Positions 7,799 through 16,484 of a stretch of 64,000 nucleotides of DNA are shown piece after piece. The DNA comes from Collinsella sp. TM10-22 (GTDB taxonomy: Bacteria; Actinomycetota; Coriobacteriia; Coriobacteriales; Coriobacteriaceae): contig NZ_QSOC01000002.1 in the NCBI RefSeq assembly GCF_003466125.1, positions 248,001 to 312,000 on the forward strand. Direction: 5' to 3'. A program made the position numbers and the translations under genes. The notes below the pieces were generated by a model. The model was not told the origin of the DNA. It saw only the letters and a program-made list of their open reading frames with translations, and did not search any database. The stretch's first letter is position 1. The number at the start of each line of letters is the position of its first letter.

Positions 7799-10012
7799 AT
7801 GGGTCCTCGCCAACGACAGGGACGCAGCCGTTCAAAGACGCATGCCCTGCCCATAATCCTGCTCTCGTTTTTGGGCTTTCTGCTTATCGCGGGCGTGGCA
7901 TTTGGCATCGGCATGGTCGGCAACGTCAACCGCTGGCTGTCCGATCTGCCCGACTACACCGACGCCAACGCGTATCTGGTGAGCGAGCCCACCGAGATCG
8001 TCGACTGCAACGGCAACAAGATCGCGAGCTTCTACACGCAAAACCGCAAGTCCATCACCAAGGACGAGGTCTCCCCCTACGTGCTGCAGGGCACCGTTGA
8101 CGTCGAGGACGAGCGCTTCTACGAGCACGGCGGTATCGACCTGTGGGGTATCGCGCGTGCTGCGGTGGCAACCCTCGGCGGCGGGCACGAAGGCGCCTCG
8201 ACTATCACCCAGCAGCTGGTGCGCAACACCATCCTGCAGGAGGAGCAGTTCGACTCGACCATCGAGCGTAAGGTGCGCGAGGCCTACATCGCCGTCAAGA
8301 TGGAGGACATGTACTCCAAAGACGAGATCCTCATGATGTACCTCAACACCATCTATTACGGCCACGGCGCCTACGGCATCGAGGCCGCAGCCGAGACCTA
8401 TCTGTCCAAGAGCGCCGCCGACCTCACCCTCAGCGAGGCCGCGCTGCTCATCGGCCTTCCCAACTCGCCCTCGCAGTACGACCCCACGGTCAACCCCGAC
8501 CTGGCGCTGTCCCGTCGCAACAAGGTCCTTGACAACATGTTGCGCCTGGGCCACATCACGCAGGAGGAGCACGATGCCGCACAGGCCGAGCCCATCACCC
8601 TCAACGTGACCGAGATTTCGGGCAGCGGCGTCGACATATACTCGCAGCCCTACTTTGTCGCCTATGTTAAGCAGCTGCTGGAGCAGGAGTTCTCGACCGA
8701 CGTGCTCTTTAAGGGCGGCCTGACCGTCAAGACCACCATCGACCCCACCATGCAACAGGTGGCCGAGGAGGCTGTGCGCTCGCAGCTCGACACGCTTTCG
8801 CTCGACGGCCTGGACATGGGCATGGTCGTCGTAGACCCCAAGACCGGCTACATCAAGTGCATGGTGGGCGGCTACGACTACAACGCCGACGAGAATCACG
8901 TGAACCACGCTACGGCAAAGCGCCCCGTAGGCTCCACGTTTAAGGCCTTTACGCTGGCAACTGCCATCCAAAACGGTATGAACCCCAACGTCACCCTCAA
9001 CTGCAACTCGCCTCTTACAGCCAAGGGCACTACGACCAAGGTGCAAAACTATGCCAACCAGAGCTATGGCAACATCACGCTTAAGCAGGCAACGGCGTAC
9101 TCATCCAACACCGGCTACATTCAGGTGGCAGAAGCCATCGGCAACAACAAGATCATGTCGCTCGTCAAAAAGCTCGGCATCGATCCCGCCAAGGACAATA
9201 TCGAGGACGTTCCCGTCATGACGCTCGGCACCGGGTCCATCTCGCCGCTCGAGATGGCATCGGCCTACGCCACTTTTGCCAACGGCGGCCATTATCGCCA
9301 GCCGATCGCCATCACCGAGATCGACTCGCGTACCGGCTCGGTTCTGTACCAGCACACCGACAATCCCACGCAGGTGCTCACCGAAGGCGAGGCTGCCGCG
9401 GTTACCGACGTTCTATCCGGCGTCATGCAGGGCAGTGGCACGGGTGCCGCCGGCGCGCTGAGCGTCAACCAGCCCTATGCCGGCAAGACAGGTACCACTG
9501 ACAACACCACCAACCTGTGGTTCTGCGGCTACACGCCGCAACTGGCATGCGCCCTGTGGACCGGTTATTCCGCAGGCGAGATTCCCATCCAAAAGTACGG
9601 TACGGACCTGCTGGGCGACAGCACCAACCTGCCCGTCTTTAAGAAGTTCATGAACACTGTTTTGGCTGGAACCGAGCGCGAGGAGTTCCCGACCGGAACG
9701 GCCCCCACGTACAAGAACAATAACGTCTGGAAGTTCTACGGCACCAACAACACCAAGAAGACGGAAAGCGACGAGGACGAAGACAAGGACGAAGAGGAAA
9801 CCACCACCACGACGACCACAACGACCACGACCACCGAGACCACAGGCGGCGACACCACCGGCGGCACCGGTACGACCGGTGGCTCGACGGGCGGCTCCAC
9901 TGGTGGTTCGACCGGCGGCGATGGCGGCACGCCTACGCCTACGCCCACTCCCGACCCCTCGCCCACGCCCACTCCCGACCCCTCGCCCACGCCTGACGAT
10001 ACGGTCGGCTAG
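7799..10012 (+). CDS. Class A penicillin-binding protein (glycosyltransferase/transpeptidase)
   Basis: A 737-residue bifunctional peptidoglycan synthase. There is a basic N-terminus, then one membrane anchor at about residues 19-39 (IILLSFLGFLLIAGVAFGIG). The glycosyltransferase domain carries EDERFYEHGGID near residue 103. The transpeptidase has the catalytic serine in GSTFK near 378, SSN near 435, and KTGT near 561. A low-complexity tail follows: acidic, then a run of Thr, then GGSTGG repeats and PTPTPDPS repeats, as in wall-spanning linkers. Start: ATG at 7799 with GGAGG eight bases upstream; the longer upstream frame lacks family features. A strong terminator follows. Confidence 0.93.
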   Translation: MGPRQRQGRSRSKTHALPIILLSFLGFLLIAGVAFGIGMVGNVNRWLSDLPDYTDANAYLVSEPTEIVDCNGNKIASFYTQNRKSITKDEVSPYVLQGTVDVEDERFYEHGGIDLWGIARAAVATLGGGHEGASTITQQLVRNTILQEEQFDSTIERKVREAYIAVKMEDMYSKDEILMMYLNTIYYGHGAYGIEAAAETYLSKSAADLTLSEAALLIGLPNSPSQYDPTVNPDLALSRRNKVLDNMLRLGHITQEEHDAAQAEPITLNVTEISGSGVDIYSQPYFVAYVKQLLEQEFSTDVLFKGGLTVKTTIDPTMQQVAEEAVRSQLDTLSLDGLDMGMVVVDPKTGYIKCMVGGYDYNADENHVNHATAKRPVGSTFKAFTLATAIQNGMNPNVTLNCNSPLTAKGTTTKVQNYANQSYGNITLKQATAYSSNTGYIQVAEAIGNNKIMSLVKKLGIDPAKDNIEDVPVMTLGTGSISPLEMASAYATFANGGHYRQPIAITEIDSRTGSVLYQHTDNPTQVLTEGEAAAVTDVLSGVMQGSGTGAAGALSVNQPYAGKTGTTDNTTNLWFCGYTPQLACALWTGYSAGEIPIQKYGTDLLGDSTNLPVFKKFMNTVLAGTEREEFPTGTAPTYKNNNVWKFYGTNNTKKTESDEDEDKDEEETTTTTTTTTTTTETTGGDTTGGTGTTGGSTGGSTGGSTGGDGGTPTPTPTPDPSPTPTPDPSPTPDDTVG

Positions 10013-10034
10013 AAATCATCCGGCCATAAGCAAC

Positions 10035-10080
10035 AAGGCCCCCGAGCAGCTTATTAAACTGCTCGGGGGCCTTTTAGTTT
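10035..10080 (+). terminator. Rho-independent terminator of the PBP gene
   Basis: A perfect 13-bp stem (GGCCCCCGAGCAG, 10037-10049, with its complement at 10059-10071) closes a nine-base loop and is followed by TTTTAGTTT. Confidence 0.92.
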
Positions 10081-10113
10081 AAAGCGACCTGGTGGGCGGT
10101 CTTTATGCCTGCA

Positions 10114-10150
10114 AACAAAAAAGGGGGTACCGACCAACGTCGATACCCCT
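10114..10150 (-). terminator. Rho-independent terminator downstream of argR
   Basis: On the minus strand a stem GGGGTAtCGAC / GTCGgTACCCC closes a four-base loop and runs into CTTTTTTGTTT. It lies about 50 bases after the argR stop. Confidence 0.85.
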
Positions 10151-10200
10151 TACAAGCCACTATGTCAGCGCACGCAGGGCCAAGCGCACGACCCGCACGC

Positions 10201-10638
10201 CTACTTGCGAGAATTGCTCAGCTTATTGATCAGCGCCTCGAGACGCTCGCCGTCCTCGGCCGTCTGGGCAATAACCAAAATCGTATCGTTGCCGGCAAGC
10301 GAGCCAAGCACATCGGGCAATTCTGCCGCATCAACGGCGGCGGCGATGCCGGAAGCCGTGCCAGGCTGAGCCTTGATCATAACCAGATTATCGGTGCGCA
10401 GAACGCCCGTTACGAGCTCGGAAACCATACGCTGCAGGTGCAGGTCCTCTGCCAGAACATAGATGCCCTCAGGGAGCTTACGCAGCCCCATATCGGCAAT
10501 ATCGCGAGAGACAGTCGCCTGCGTGCAATCAAAGCCCATAGCGCGGAGCTCATCGACCAGCACGCGCTGCGTGCGGACGTCCTTATTGCGCACAATATCT
10601 CTAATGGCATCCTGGCGCCCATTGCGTTTTTTAGCCAT
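10201..10638 (-). CDS. argR: Arginine repressor
   Basis: A 145-residue ArgR/AhrC-type regulator that binds arginine as a hexamer and controls arginine metabolism. The N-terminal winged helix includes the TQATVSRDIADMGL recognition segment. The C-terminal oligomerisation/arginine-binding domain has the GTASGIAAAVDA and AGNDTILVIA segments. ATG at 10638 gives the usual family length; an upstream in-frame ATG would add 12 unrelated residues. No arginine biosynthesis genes are adjacent, so it probably acts at distant sites. A short palindrome upstream may be an autoregulatory site. Confidence 0.93.
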   Translation of the reverse strand: MAKKRNGRQDAIRDIVRNKDVRTQRVLVDELRAMGFDCTQATVSRDIADMGLRKLPEGIYVLAEDLHLQRMVSELVTGVLRTDNLVMIKAQPGTASGIAAAVDAAELPDVLGSLAGNDTILVIAQTAEDGERLEALINKLSNSRK

Positions 10639-10671
10639 ACAAACCTCACTCCAAAAGATGGCGGAGACAAT

Positions 10672-10684
10672 CAATCAATGATTG
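10672..10684. promoter_or_regulatory. Candidate operator upstream of argR
   Basis: CAATCA-A-TGATTG is a perfect 6-1-6 palindrome about 35 bases before the argR start, in an AT-rich stretch. An ArgR-type site is possible but the match to a known ARG box is weak. Confidence 0.3.
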
Positions 10685-10769
10685 AATAGTTTAACGCTAT
10701 TTGAAGGCTTTTGTGTATAAGAACGCATTTCGAAACAATTCTATGCAAGTTTGTTTCGTAATGAGCCAT

Positions 10770-11810
10770 TTAGGCGGTTTTTGCGCCCGTCCGGTTAAGA
10801 AAAGCTGCCAGATGCGTACACATCACGCAGCGCGCGGGCTTGGCGCTGGCGATCGGCCCAAACAACAGACCGAGCCCCCGATGGTTATCCTTGAGCGCGG
10901 CGACCATCTGACGGGTTCGAGGCGCCTCGAGCATATCACGCATACGGGCGGAGCGCTCAATTGATGACACCCCATGCGGGCTCAGACACAAATTCTCGAT
11001 GCAGGCGACCAGTCCGGCAAAGTAGAACTTCTGGCTTGCCAGCATGAGCCAACCACCGCTATCTGCTTCCGAGAGTGAGTCCGCAAGCTCATCGAGCGCT
11101 CGGGTGTCATCGGATACCTTGGCATACATGGTGGGATCAAAGGCATCTGTAAGCTTAGGCGCCGCCGCGTGGAAACAAGCGTCGCCGCATCCGGAGACGC
11201 GCTGTGCCTGCGAGAGCGCACACGCCATAAACCCAACAGTGCGAAACGTCTTATCGCACAAAAGGCATGCTTCAAACAGCGGACGGGTGTACATCACGCC
11301 AGAGACTTGAGCAACCAGGCCGCCTAAAATCAACTGAGGCAGCCCGGCCACCATCGAAGATTCGCTATCAATGGAAATATGAGTAGCATCCAAGACGCGC
11401 GAATGGCGCTCTCGATGTGCATCATAGCGGTCGAGCGACACCGTGGGGAAGACTATGTCTGCCGCAGTATTGCACGCGATATCGACCATCTTGGAAAGGG
11501 CGTGCGGAGCAAACCACTCATCGGCGTTCATGGCGATGATTTGAGAGCCGCGCGAGGCATCAAAACCGGCACGAAGACAAGCGCCGCGCTTAGCGTCCTC
11601 GACGTCAATCAAATCAATATGGATGTCCCTGTCGGCAGCAACTTGAAGCGAATGGCGCACACCGGGCGCAGCATCGCGGCAGACAACGACAATCTGCAAA
11701 TCATAGAGGTCTTGGTTCTGGATACTCTCGAGCGCACGCATCGCATAGGTGGGCGAACCTTCTACCACAAGGATCACCGAAAGTCGCGGATGCGAGCCAC
11801 GTCGAACCAA
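10770..11810 (-). CDS. Family 2 glycosyltransferase-like protein
   Basis: A 346-residue protein with a GT-A fold start: LSVILVVEG at residues 10-18, ALESIQNQD, then LQIVVVC. The usual DxD metal site appears as NADEW near residue 95. This suggests transfer of a sugar to a cell-surface glycan, though donor and acceptor are unknown and the changed metal motif leaves activity uncertain. There is no membrane helix. The start used is a TTG at 11810 preceded by GAGAGGA; no ATG or GTG is better placed. It stands alone between argR and truA. Confidence 0.68.
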   Translation of the reverse strand: MVRRGSHPRLSVILVVEGSPTYAMRALESIQNQDLYDLQIVVVCRDAAPGVRHSLQVAADRDIHIDLIDVEDAKRGACLRAGFDASRGSQIIAMNADEWFAPHALSKMVDIACNTAADIVFPTVSLDRYDAHRERHSRVLDATHISIDSESSMVAGLPQLILGGLVAQVSGVMYTRPLFEACLLCDKTFRTVGFMACALSQAQRVSGCGDACFHAAAPKLTDAFDPTMYAKVSDDTRALDELADSLSEADSGGWLMLASQKFYFAGLVACIENLCLSPHGVSSIERSARMRDMLEAPRTRQMVAALKDNHRGLGLLFGPIASAKPARCVMCTHLAAFLNRTGAKTA

Positions 11811-11971
11811 GTTATCCGTCCTCTCGACAGCAGTGAATCAAACTGTCGTTCATGGTACACCCCGGCAATAAAAGCAATGAGACACCGGTTGTATTGCACG
11901 CCAAGAACAGATGTTGCACACGCGCAGCCCACAGATGGCAGGTGTCGACGCACGACGCGTCGAGCCCTCCC

Positions 11972-12796
11972 CTAGTCGAGCACGACAAGCTCGGCGGGAT
12001 CGTAATCCACGCCCATAAACGTAAGGCCGCAGGCAGGAGCCGTGGGGCCCGCAGCGGTACGGTCGCAAGCATCGATGACCTCACGCATCCACCCAGGTTC
12101 ATGGCGATGCACACCAATCTCGACAAGCGTGCCCACGATCGTACGGACCATCGAATGCAGAAACGCATTGCCCTCGATGGTGAACGTCAGGATGTCCTCG
12201 CCAAACGCAACCTCATGGCCAAACTCGGCACGCATCACGCAGCGATGCGTGGGCTTGCCAACAGCCGAGGCAACCTTGCAAAAGCTTTTGAAGTCCTGCT
12301 CGCCCAGCAGCGCGGGGCAGGCAGCAGACATAGCCTCAACATCCAAGGGATAGCGATGCCACCACACGGCACCGCGGGACAGCACGGGGCGCGCATCTCG
12401 ATCGGCAATACGGTACGTATACGTACGGGAACGCGCGTCAAAACGTGCAGAAAAGCCTTTACGGGCCTTGTAGACCTCGTTTATGGCGATATCTTTGGGC
12501 AGCAGGGCATCCATAGCCCGCAGCCACCTACGGCGCGTACACGCGAGCTCAGCGTCCGTTACGGGCACGCTGATGTACTGAGCCACGGCATGCACGCCGG
12601 CATCGGTACGCCCCGCGCATGTCAGATCGATCGGGCGGCGAAGCAGCGTCTCGATGGCTCGACGCAGCTCACCCGCAACCGTCGTCTGTCCCGGCTGCTC
12701 GGCAAACCCGCTATACGACGAGCCGTCATAGGCGACGCGGAATACAAGGGTGGCGTCAAGCTCAAGAATCGAATTGAAATCAGACGGCGCAGTCAT
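11972..12796 (-). CDS. truA: tRNA pseudouridine(38-40) synthase TruA
   Basis: A 274-residue tRNA-modifying enzyme that makes pseudouridine at positions 38-40 of the anticodon arm. The catalytic aspartate is in the CAGRTDAGVHA motif near residue 60. The family segments RYTYRI-like (RTYTYRIADRD) and FLHSMVRTIVGTL follow. ATG at 12796 has GGGAG six bases upstream. It lies directly after rplQ, a common arrangement, but a terminator separates the two. Confidence 0.93.
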   Translation of the reverse strand: MTAPSDFNSILELDATLVFRVAYDGSSYSGFAEQPGQTTVAGELRRAIETLLRRPIDLTCAGRTDAGVHAVAQYISVPVTDAELACTRRRWLRAMDALLPKDIAINEVYKARKGFSARFDARSRTYTYRIADRDARPVLSRGAVWWHRYPLDVEAMSAACPALLGEQDFKSFCKVASAVGKPTHRCVMRAEFGHEVAFGEDILTFTIEGNAFLHSMVRTIVGTLVEIGVHRHEPGWMREVIDACDRTAAGPTAPACGLTFMGVDYDPAELVVLD

Positions 12797-12830
12797 GGGC
12801 GCTCCCAACAAACAAGCAACGGTATCGCGA

Positions 12831-12862
12831 CAAAAAAAGAGGGGTACGCGAACGTACCCCTC
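12831..12862 (-). terminator. Terminator of the ribosomal cluster after rplQ
   Basis: A perfect 10-bp stem, GAGGGGTACG / CGTACCCCTC, with a TTCG loop on the minus strand, followed by seven T. It ends the rplE-to-rplQ transcription unit before truA. Confidence 0.92.
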
Positions 12863-12888
12863 GAATATAGCCTATGCAGACGGAATGT

Positions 12889-13341
12889 CTACTCAGCGGT
12901 CTCCTCGACAGCCTCGACCTTCTTGGGAGCAGCGGCCTTCTTGGGGGCCGGAGCAGCCTTCTTAGCCTTAGGCGTGCAAGGCTCGGTGACGAGCTCCATG
13001 ATAACGATGGGAGCGTTGTCGCCCTTGCGGTTACCGAGCTTCATGATGCGGGTGTAACCGCCGTTGCGGTCCTGCCACATGCCCTGGGCAGCCTTGTCGA
13101 AGATCTCGGCAACGAGCTGCTTATCGCCGAGCTTGGCGATAGCCAGACGACGAGAGTGCAGGTCGCCCTTCTTGGCCCAAGTGATGATCGGGTCGACGAC
13201 CGAACGCAGCGCCTTAGCGCGGGTCTCGGTGGTCTTGATGCGGTCGTTCTCGAAGAGGGCCTTAGCAAGGCTCTTCTTCATGGCCTTGGTGTGGCTCGCA
13301 TCGGTGCCGAGCTTCAGGCCCTTCTTAACGTTGTGACGCAT
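12889..13341 (-). CDS. rplQ: 50S ribosomal protein L17
   Basis: A 150-residue large-subunit protein near the exit tunnel. The first 115 residues are standard L17 (LFENDRIKTTETRAKALR). The last 35 are an Ala/Lys/Pro-rich tail ending in acidic residues, longer than in E. coli but common in Actinomycetota. It follows rpoA by 30 bases and is the last gene before the terminator. Confidence 0.95.
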   Translation of the reverse strand: MRHNVKKGLKLGTDASHTKAMKKSLAKALFENDRIKTTETRAKALRSVVDPIITWAKKGDLHSRRLAIAKLGDKQLVAEIFDKAAQGMWQDRNGGYTRIMKLGNRKGDNAPIVIMELVTEPCTPKAKKAAPAPKKAAAPKKVEAVEETAE

Positions 13342-13371
13342 GGTCTAGTTTCTCCTCAAATATGCGAAGCA

Positions 13372-14313
13372 TTAAGCCTTCAGGCTCAGGCCCATGGACT
13401 CAAGCTTGTCCTTCACTTCCTCGATCGACTTAACACCGAAGTTACGGATGTTGAGCAGATCGTTCTCCGAGAACTCAACGAGCTGACGGACCGAGTGAAT
13501 GCTGGCGCGCTTAAGGCAGTTGTAGGAACGGACGGAAAGGTCCAGATCCTCGATCTGCTTGTCCAGCTCGGCGTTGTCGTTGGTGACCTCGGGAGCGAAG
13601 ATCGAAGCCTCCTCCTCGACCTCGGGGGTCTCGGCAAGGTTCATAAAGGCGGCCATATGCTGGTTGATGATATTGGCAGCCTGGACCACGGCGTCGCGCG
13701 GGGCGATGGAACCGTTGGTCTCGATCTCGAGGACAAGGCGGTCGTAGTCGGTGTGCTGACCGACACGGCAAGCCTCAACGAGCTTGGCGCAACGGGAAAC
13801 CGGCGAGTACAGCGAGTCGACGTGGATCACACCGATGGGATCGTTGTCGCGCTGGTTAGCCTCGCCAGAGACATAGCCGCGGCCATAGCCGATGCGCATG
13901 CTCATGGTGAGATGGCCACCCTCGGTGAGCGTAGCAATGTGCTGCTCGGGGTTGACCAGCTCAAACTCGGACGGAATAAAGAAGTCCGCACCGGTGACCT
14001 CGCAGGGGCCGTCAACCGAGATGGTGGCGGTCGCCTCGTCGGTCGTGCCGAGAGCCCTGAAGACAAGACCCTTGACATTCAGGACGATGTCGGTGACATC
14101 CTCGACCATGTTAGGGATGGTCATGAACTCGTGCTGCGCACCATCGATCTGAATAGCCTCGACGGCGGCACCCTCGAGCGAGGACAGAAGAACGCGACGA
14201 AGGGAGTTACCCAGCGTATCGCCGTAGCCACGCTCGAGCGGCTCGACGGAGACACGAGCAGACGTCTCGTTGATCTCTTCGACCTGAACCTGAGGCCTAA
14301 TGAATTCTGACAT
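13372..14313 (-). CDS. rpoA: RNA polymerase alpha subunit
   Basis: A 313-residue subunit. The N-terminal domain (residues 1-225) dimerises and assembles beta and beta-prime, with LERGYGDTLGNSLRRVLLSS near residue 27. An acidic linker leads to the C-terminal domain (about 245-313, SYNCLKRASIHSVRQL and NFGVKSIEEVKDKL), which contacts UP elements and activators. It lies between rpsD and rplQ as in the classical alpha operon. Confidence 0.97.
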   Translation of the reverse strand: MSEFIRPQVQVEEINETSARVSVEPLERGYGDTLGNSLRRVLLSSLEGAAVEAIQIDGAQHEFMTIPNMVEDVTDIVLNVKGLVFRALGTTDEATATISVDGPCEVTGADFFIPSEFELVNPEQHIATLTEGGHLTMSMRIGYGRGYVSGEANQRDNDPIGVIHVDSLYSPVSRCAKLVEACRVGQHTDYDRLVLEIETNGSIAPRDAVVQAANIINQHMAAFMNLAETPEVEEEASIFAPEVTNDNAELDKQIEDLDLSVRSYNCLKRASIHSVRQLVEFSENDLLNIRNFGVKSIEEVKDKLESMGLSLKA

Positions 14314-14345
14314 GTATTACCTCCAGCCTCAGCAGCCCGGATGGA

Positions 14346-14942
14346 CTACTTAGAGTAGAGCTCGACGATGAGCTGCTCGTTGATATCACCGCTGATCTGC
14401 TCACGCGTCGGCAGAGCGAGCACGTTACCAGACAGCTTCTCGATATCGACCTCGAGCCAGCCAGGGACCTCAAAGCGCTCGGAGGAAATCAGGGCCTCCT
14501 TGATGGGGAGGAGGTCACGGAACTTCTCGCCGACAGCGACGACGTCGCCGGCCTTGACGCGGTAGGACGGGATGTCCACGCGCTTGCCGTTCACGGTGAA
14601 GTGACCGTGACGGACGGACTGACGAGCCTCTTTGCGGGTGCGGGCGAAGCCAAGACGGAAGACGACGTTGTCGAGGCGAGACTCAAGGATAATCATGAGG
14701 TTCTCACCGGTGACGCCGTTCATCTTACGGGCCTTGTTGAAGTAGCCGTGGAACTGCTTCTCCAGAACGCCATAGATGAACTTGACCTTCTGCTTCTCGC
14801 GCAGCTGCATGCCGTACTCAGATTCCTTGCGACGGCGCTTGGGCTGACGGATAGATTCCTTCTTGCTGCTGTAACCGAGCTCAGCGGGATCGATCCCGAG
14901 CTGACGGCAGCGCTTAAGAACAGGAGTCCTGTCGATTGCCAT
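14346..14942 (-). CDS. rpsD: 30S ribosomal protein S4
   Basis: A 198-residue primary 16S rRNA-binding protein with an S4 RNA-binding domain (RLDNVVFRLGFARTRKEARQ, near residue 90). No zinc cysteines are seen in the N-terminal region, so this is the Zn-free form. It lies between rpsK and rpoA. In other bacteria S4 represses its own operon by binding the leader. Confidence 0.96.
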   Translation of the reverse strand: MAIDRTPVLKRCRQLGIDPAELGYSSKKESIRQPKRRRKESEYGMQLREKQKVKFIYGVLEKQFHGYFNKARKMNGVTGENLMIILESRLDNVVFRLGFARTRKEARQSVRHGHFTVNGKRVDIPSYRVKAGDVVAVGEKFRDLLPIKEALISSERFEVPGWLEVDIEKLSGNVLALPTREQISGDINEQLIVELYSK

Positions 14943-14961
14943 ATTGATACGATCCTTTCAG

Positions 14962-15366
14962 TTACACGCGGCGACGCTTCTTGGGGCGGCAGCCGTTGTG
15001 CGGAATGGGGGTCTTGTCCTGGATGCTCGAGACCTCGAGGCCAGCGGCCTGGAGGGAGCGGATGGCGGTCTCACGACCGGAGCCGGGGCCCTTGACGAAG
15101 ACGGAAACCTTCTTCATACCGTGCTCCATGGCCTGCTTGGCAGCAGCCTCGGCAGCCATCTGGGCAGCGAACGGCGTGGACTTACGGGAGCCCTTGAAGC
15201 CCACCTGGCCAGCCGACTTCCAGGAAATGACGTTGCCCTGGGGATCGGTGATCGAAACGATCGTGTTGTTGAACGTAGAACGAATGTGAGCCTGGCCCAC
15301 GGAAATGTTCTTACGGTCCGCGCGCTTCAGACGGGCAGCGCGAACGTTCTTCTTAGCAGTAGCCAT
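14962..15366 (-). CDS. rpsK: 30S ribosomal protein S11
   Basis: A 134-residue platform protein with the conserved [14 protein letters not shown] segment, [18 protein letters not shown], and the C-terminal [12 protein letters not shown]. It is 14 bases after rpsM and 19 bases before rpsD. Confidence 0.97.
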   Translation of the reverse strand: MATAKKNVRAARLKRADRKNISVGQAHIRSTFNNTIVSITDPQGNVISWKSAGQVGFKGSRKSTPFAAQMAAEAAAKQAMEHGMKKVSVFVKGPGSGRETAIRSLQAAGLEVSSIQDKTPIPHNGCRPKKRRRV

Positions 15367-15380
15367 CTATCTAGCGCTCC

Positions 15381-15755
15381 TTATTTCTTCTTCTTAGCAC
15401 CGATCTGACGCTTCGGGCCCTTGCGGGTACGAGCGTTAGTGTGGGTGCGCTGGCCGCGGACCGGGAGGCCCTTGCGGTGACGAAGGCCGCGGTTGCAGCC
15501 GATGTCCATAAGGCGCTTGACGTTCTGGTTGCGCTCACGGCGGAGGTCGCCCTCAACCATGATCTGGTTCTTGTCGATATAATCACGGATGGCGTTAACC
15601 TCATCTTCGGTGAGGTCCTTAACGCGCGTATCCACGTTAACGTTGCACTCGACGCAAATCTTCGTCGCAGTGGTGCGGCCGATGCCGTAAATGTAGGTCA
15701 AACCGATCTCAACGCGCTTCTCACGCGGGAGGTCGACACCATTAATACGGGCCAA
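15381..15755 (-). CDS. rpsM: 30S ribosomal protein S13
   Basis: A 124-residue head protein contacting the P-site tRNA through its basic tail ([17 protein letters not shown]). The N-terminal [21 protein letters not shown] is diagnostic. It follows rpmJ by 14 bases. Confidence 0.97.
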   Translation of the reverse strand: MARINGVDLPREKRVEIGLTYIYGIGRTTATKICVECNVNVDTRVKDLTEDEVNAIRDYIDKNQIMVEGDLRRERNQNVKRLMDIGCNRGLRHRKGLPVRGQRTHTNARTRKGPKRQIGAKKKK

Positions 15756-15769
15756 CGTAGTCTCCTCTC

Positions 15770-15883
15770 TTAACCCTGACGCTGCTTATGACGGGGGTTC
15801 TCGCAAATGACGAGGACCTTGCCATGGCGCCTAATGATTTTGCACTTATCGCACATCTTCTTGACCGAAGGACGTACCTTCAT
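15770..15883 (-). CDS. rpmJ: 50S ribosomal protein L36
   Basis: A 37-residue protein read from ATG at 15883 to TAA at 15770-15772. It starts [15 protein letters not shown] and ends NPRHKQRQG. The zinc ligands are present as CDKC, a third Cys and a final His (Cys-rich form). It lies between infA and rpsM, its standard place. Confidence 0.96.
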   Translation of the reverse strand: MKVRPSVKKMCDKCKIIRRHGKVLVICENPRHKQRQG

Positions 15884-16033
15884 CGTTCTTCCTTTCGGTA
15901 GCGCTCAAACTACTTCCCTACTATCTACTCGCCCAGCCGCAGGCGTTTAAAACTATGGCTGGTCTTCACACACAATCCGACCGTAGGTTGAGCTAAGCCT
16001 GCAGTCGGAAATGGAGTGCGTGTATGCGTGCCG

Positions 16034-16258
16034 CTATTTGTAGCGATAGGTGATGCGGCCGCGGGTCAGGTCGTACGGGGAAAGCTCCACGACAACCCTG
16101 TCACCGGGGAGAATACGGATGTAATTCATTCGGATCTTGCCAGAAATGTTGCACAGAACCGAATGACCGTTCTCGAGCTCGACCTTAAACATGGCGTTGG
16201 GCAGCGGTTCCTTTACCGTACCCTCGAGCTCAATTGCGTCTTCCTTCTTCACAAGCAA
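16034..16258 (-). CDS. infA: Translation initiation factor IF-1
   Basis: A 74-residue OB-fold protein that binds the 30S A site. The sequence [20 protein letters not shown] and the C-terminal [13 protein letters not shown] are typical. The start is uncertain: a TTG at 16258 gives MLVKKEDA, and an in-frame GTG at 16252 gives MKKEDA, closer to the family length. AGAAAG precedes both. rpmJ begins about 150 bases further on. Confidence 0.93.
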   Translation of the reverse strand: MLVKKEDAIELEGTVKEPLPNAMFKVELENGHSVLCNISGKIRMNYIRILPGDRVVVELSPYDLTRGRITYRYK

Positions 16259-16291
16259 TCATCTTTCTCTAGAAAACGACAGCGATTGAGT

Positions 16292-16320
16292 ATTCTACAA
16301 TACGTATGCACGCATCGTAA
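16292..16320 (-). promoter_or_regulatory. Candidate promoter for infA
   Basis: On the minus strand TTACGA (16315-16320) and TAGAAT (16292-16297) are separated by 17 bases. The transcript would start about 30 bases before infA. The -10 is good and the -35 weak. Confidence 0.45.
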
Positions 16321-16385
16321 TATCTTCGTAATGGCTCCACAACTACGTGGAACTTGTTACATTTGAAATGTAAAACAAAGCCGTT

Positions 16386-16473
16386 CCCTGATGCCCAAGA
16401 TCGTCTTGAAATGAGAAGGAATAGACCTTGGGGTCATGCCTTCGAAATTGAAAGGCGAGGTTGGGCATCAGGG
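16386..16473. other. Structured intergenic element between map and infA
   Basis: A perfect 13-bp inverted repeat, CCCTGATGCCCAA (16386-16398) and TTGGGCATCAGGG (16461-16473), encloses 62 bases. Inside are three small hairpins: CAAGA/TCTTG, AAGG/CCTT and GCCTT/AAGGC. Together they could fold as a four-way junction. Next to it is a palindrome TTACATTT-G-AAATGTAA (16357-16373). It lies just after the map stop, inside an operon that is usually tightly packed. Function unknown. Confidence 0.5.
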
Positions 16474-16484
16474 GGCGGCGACTT

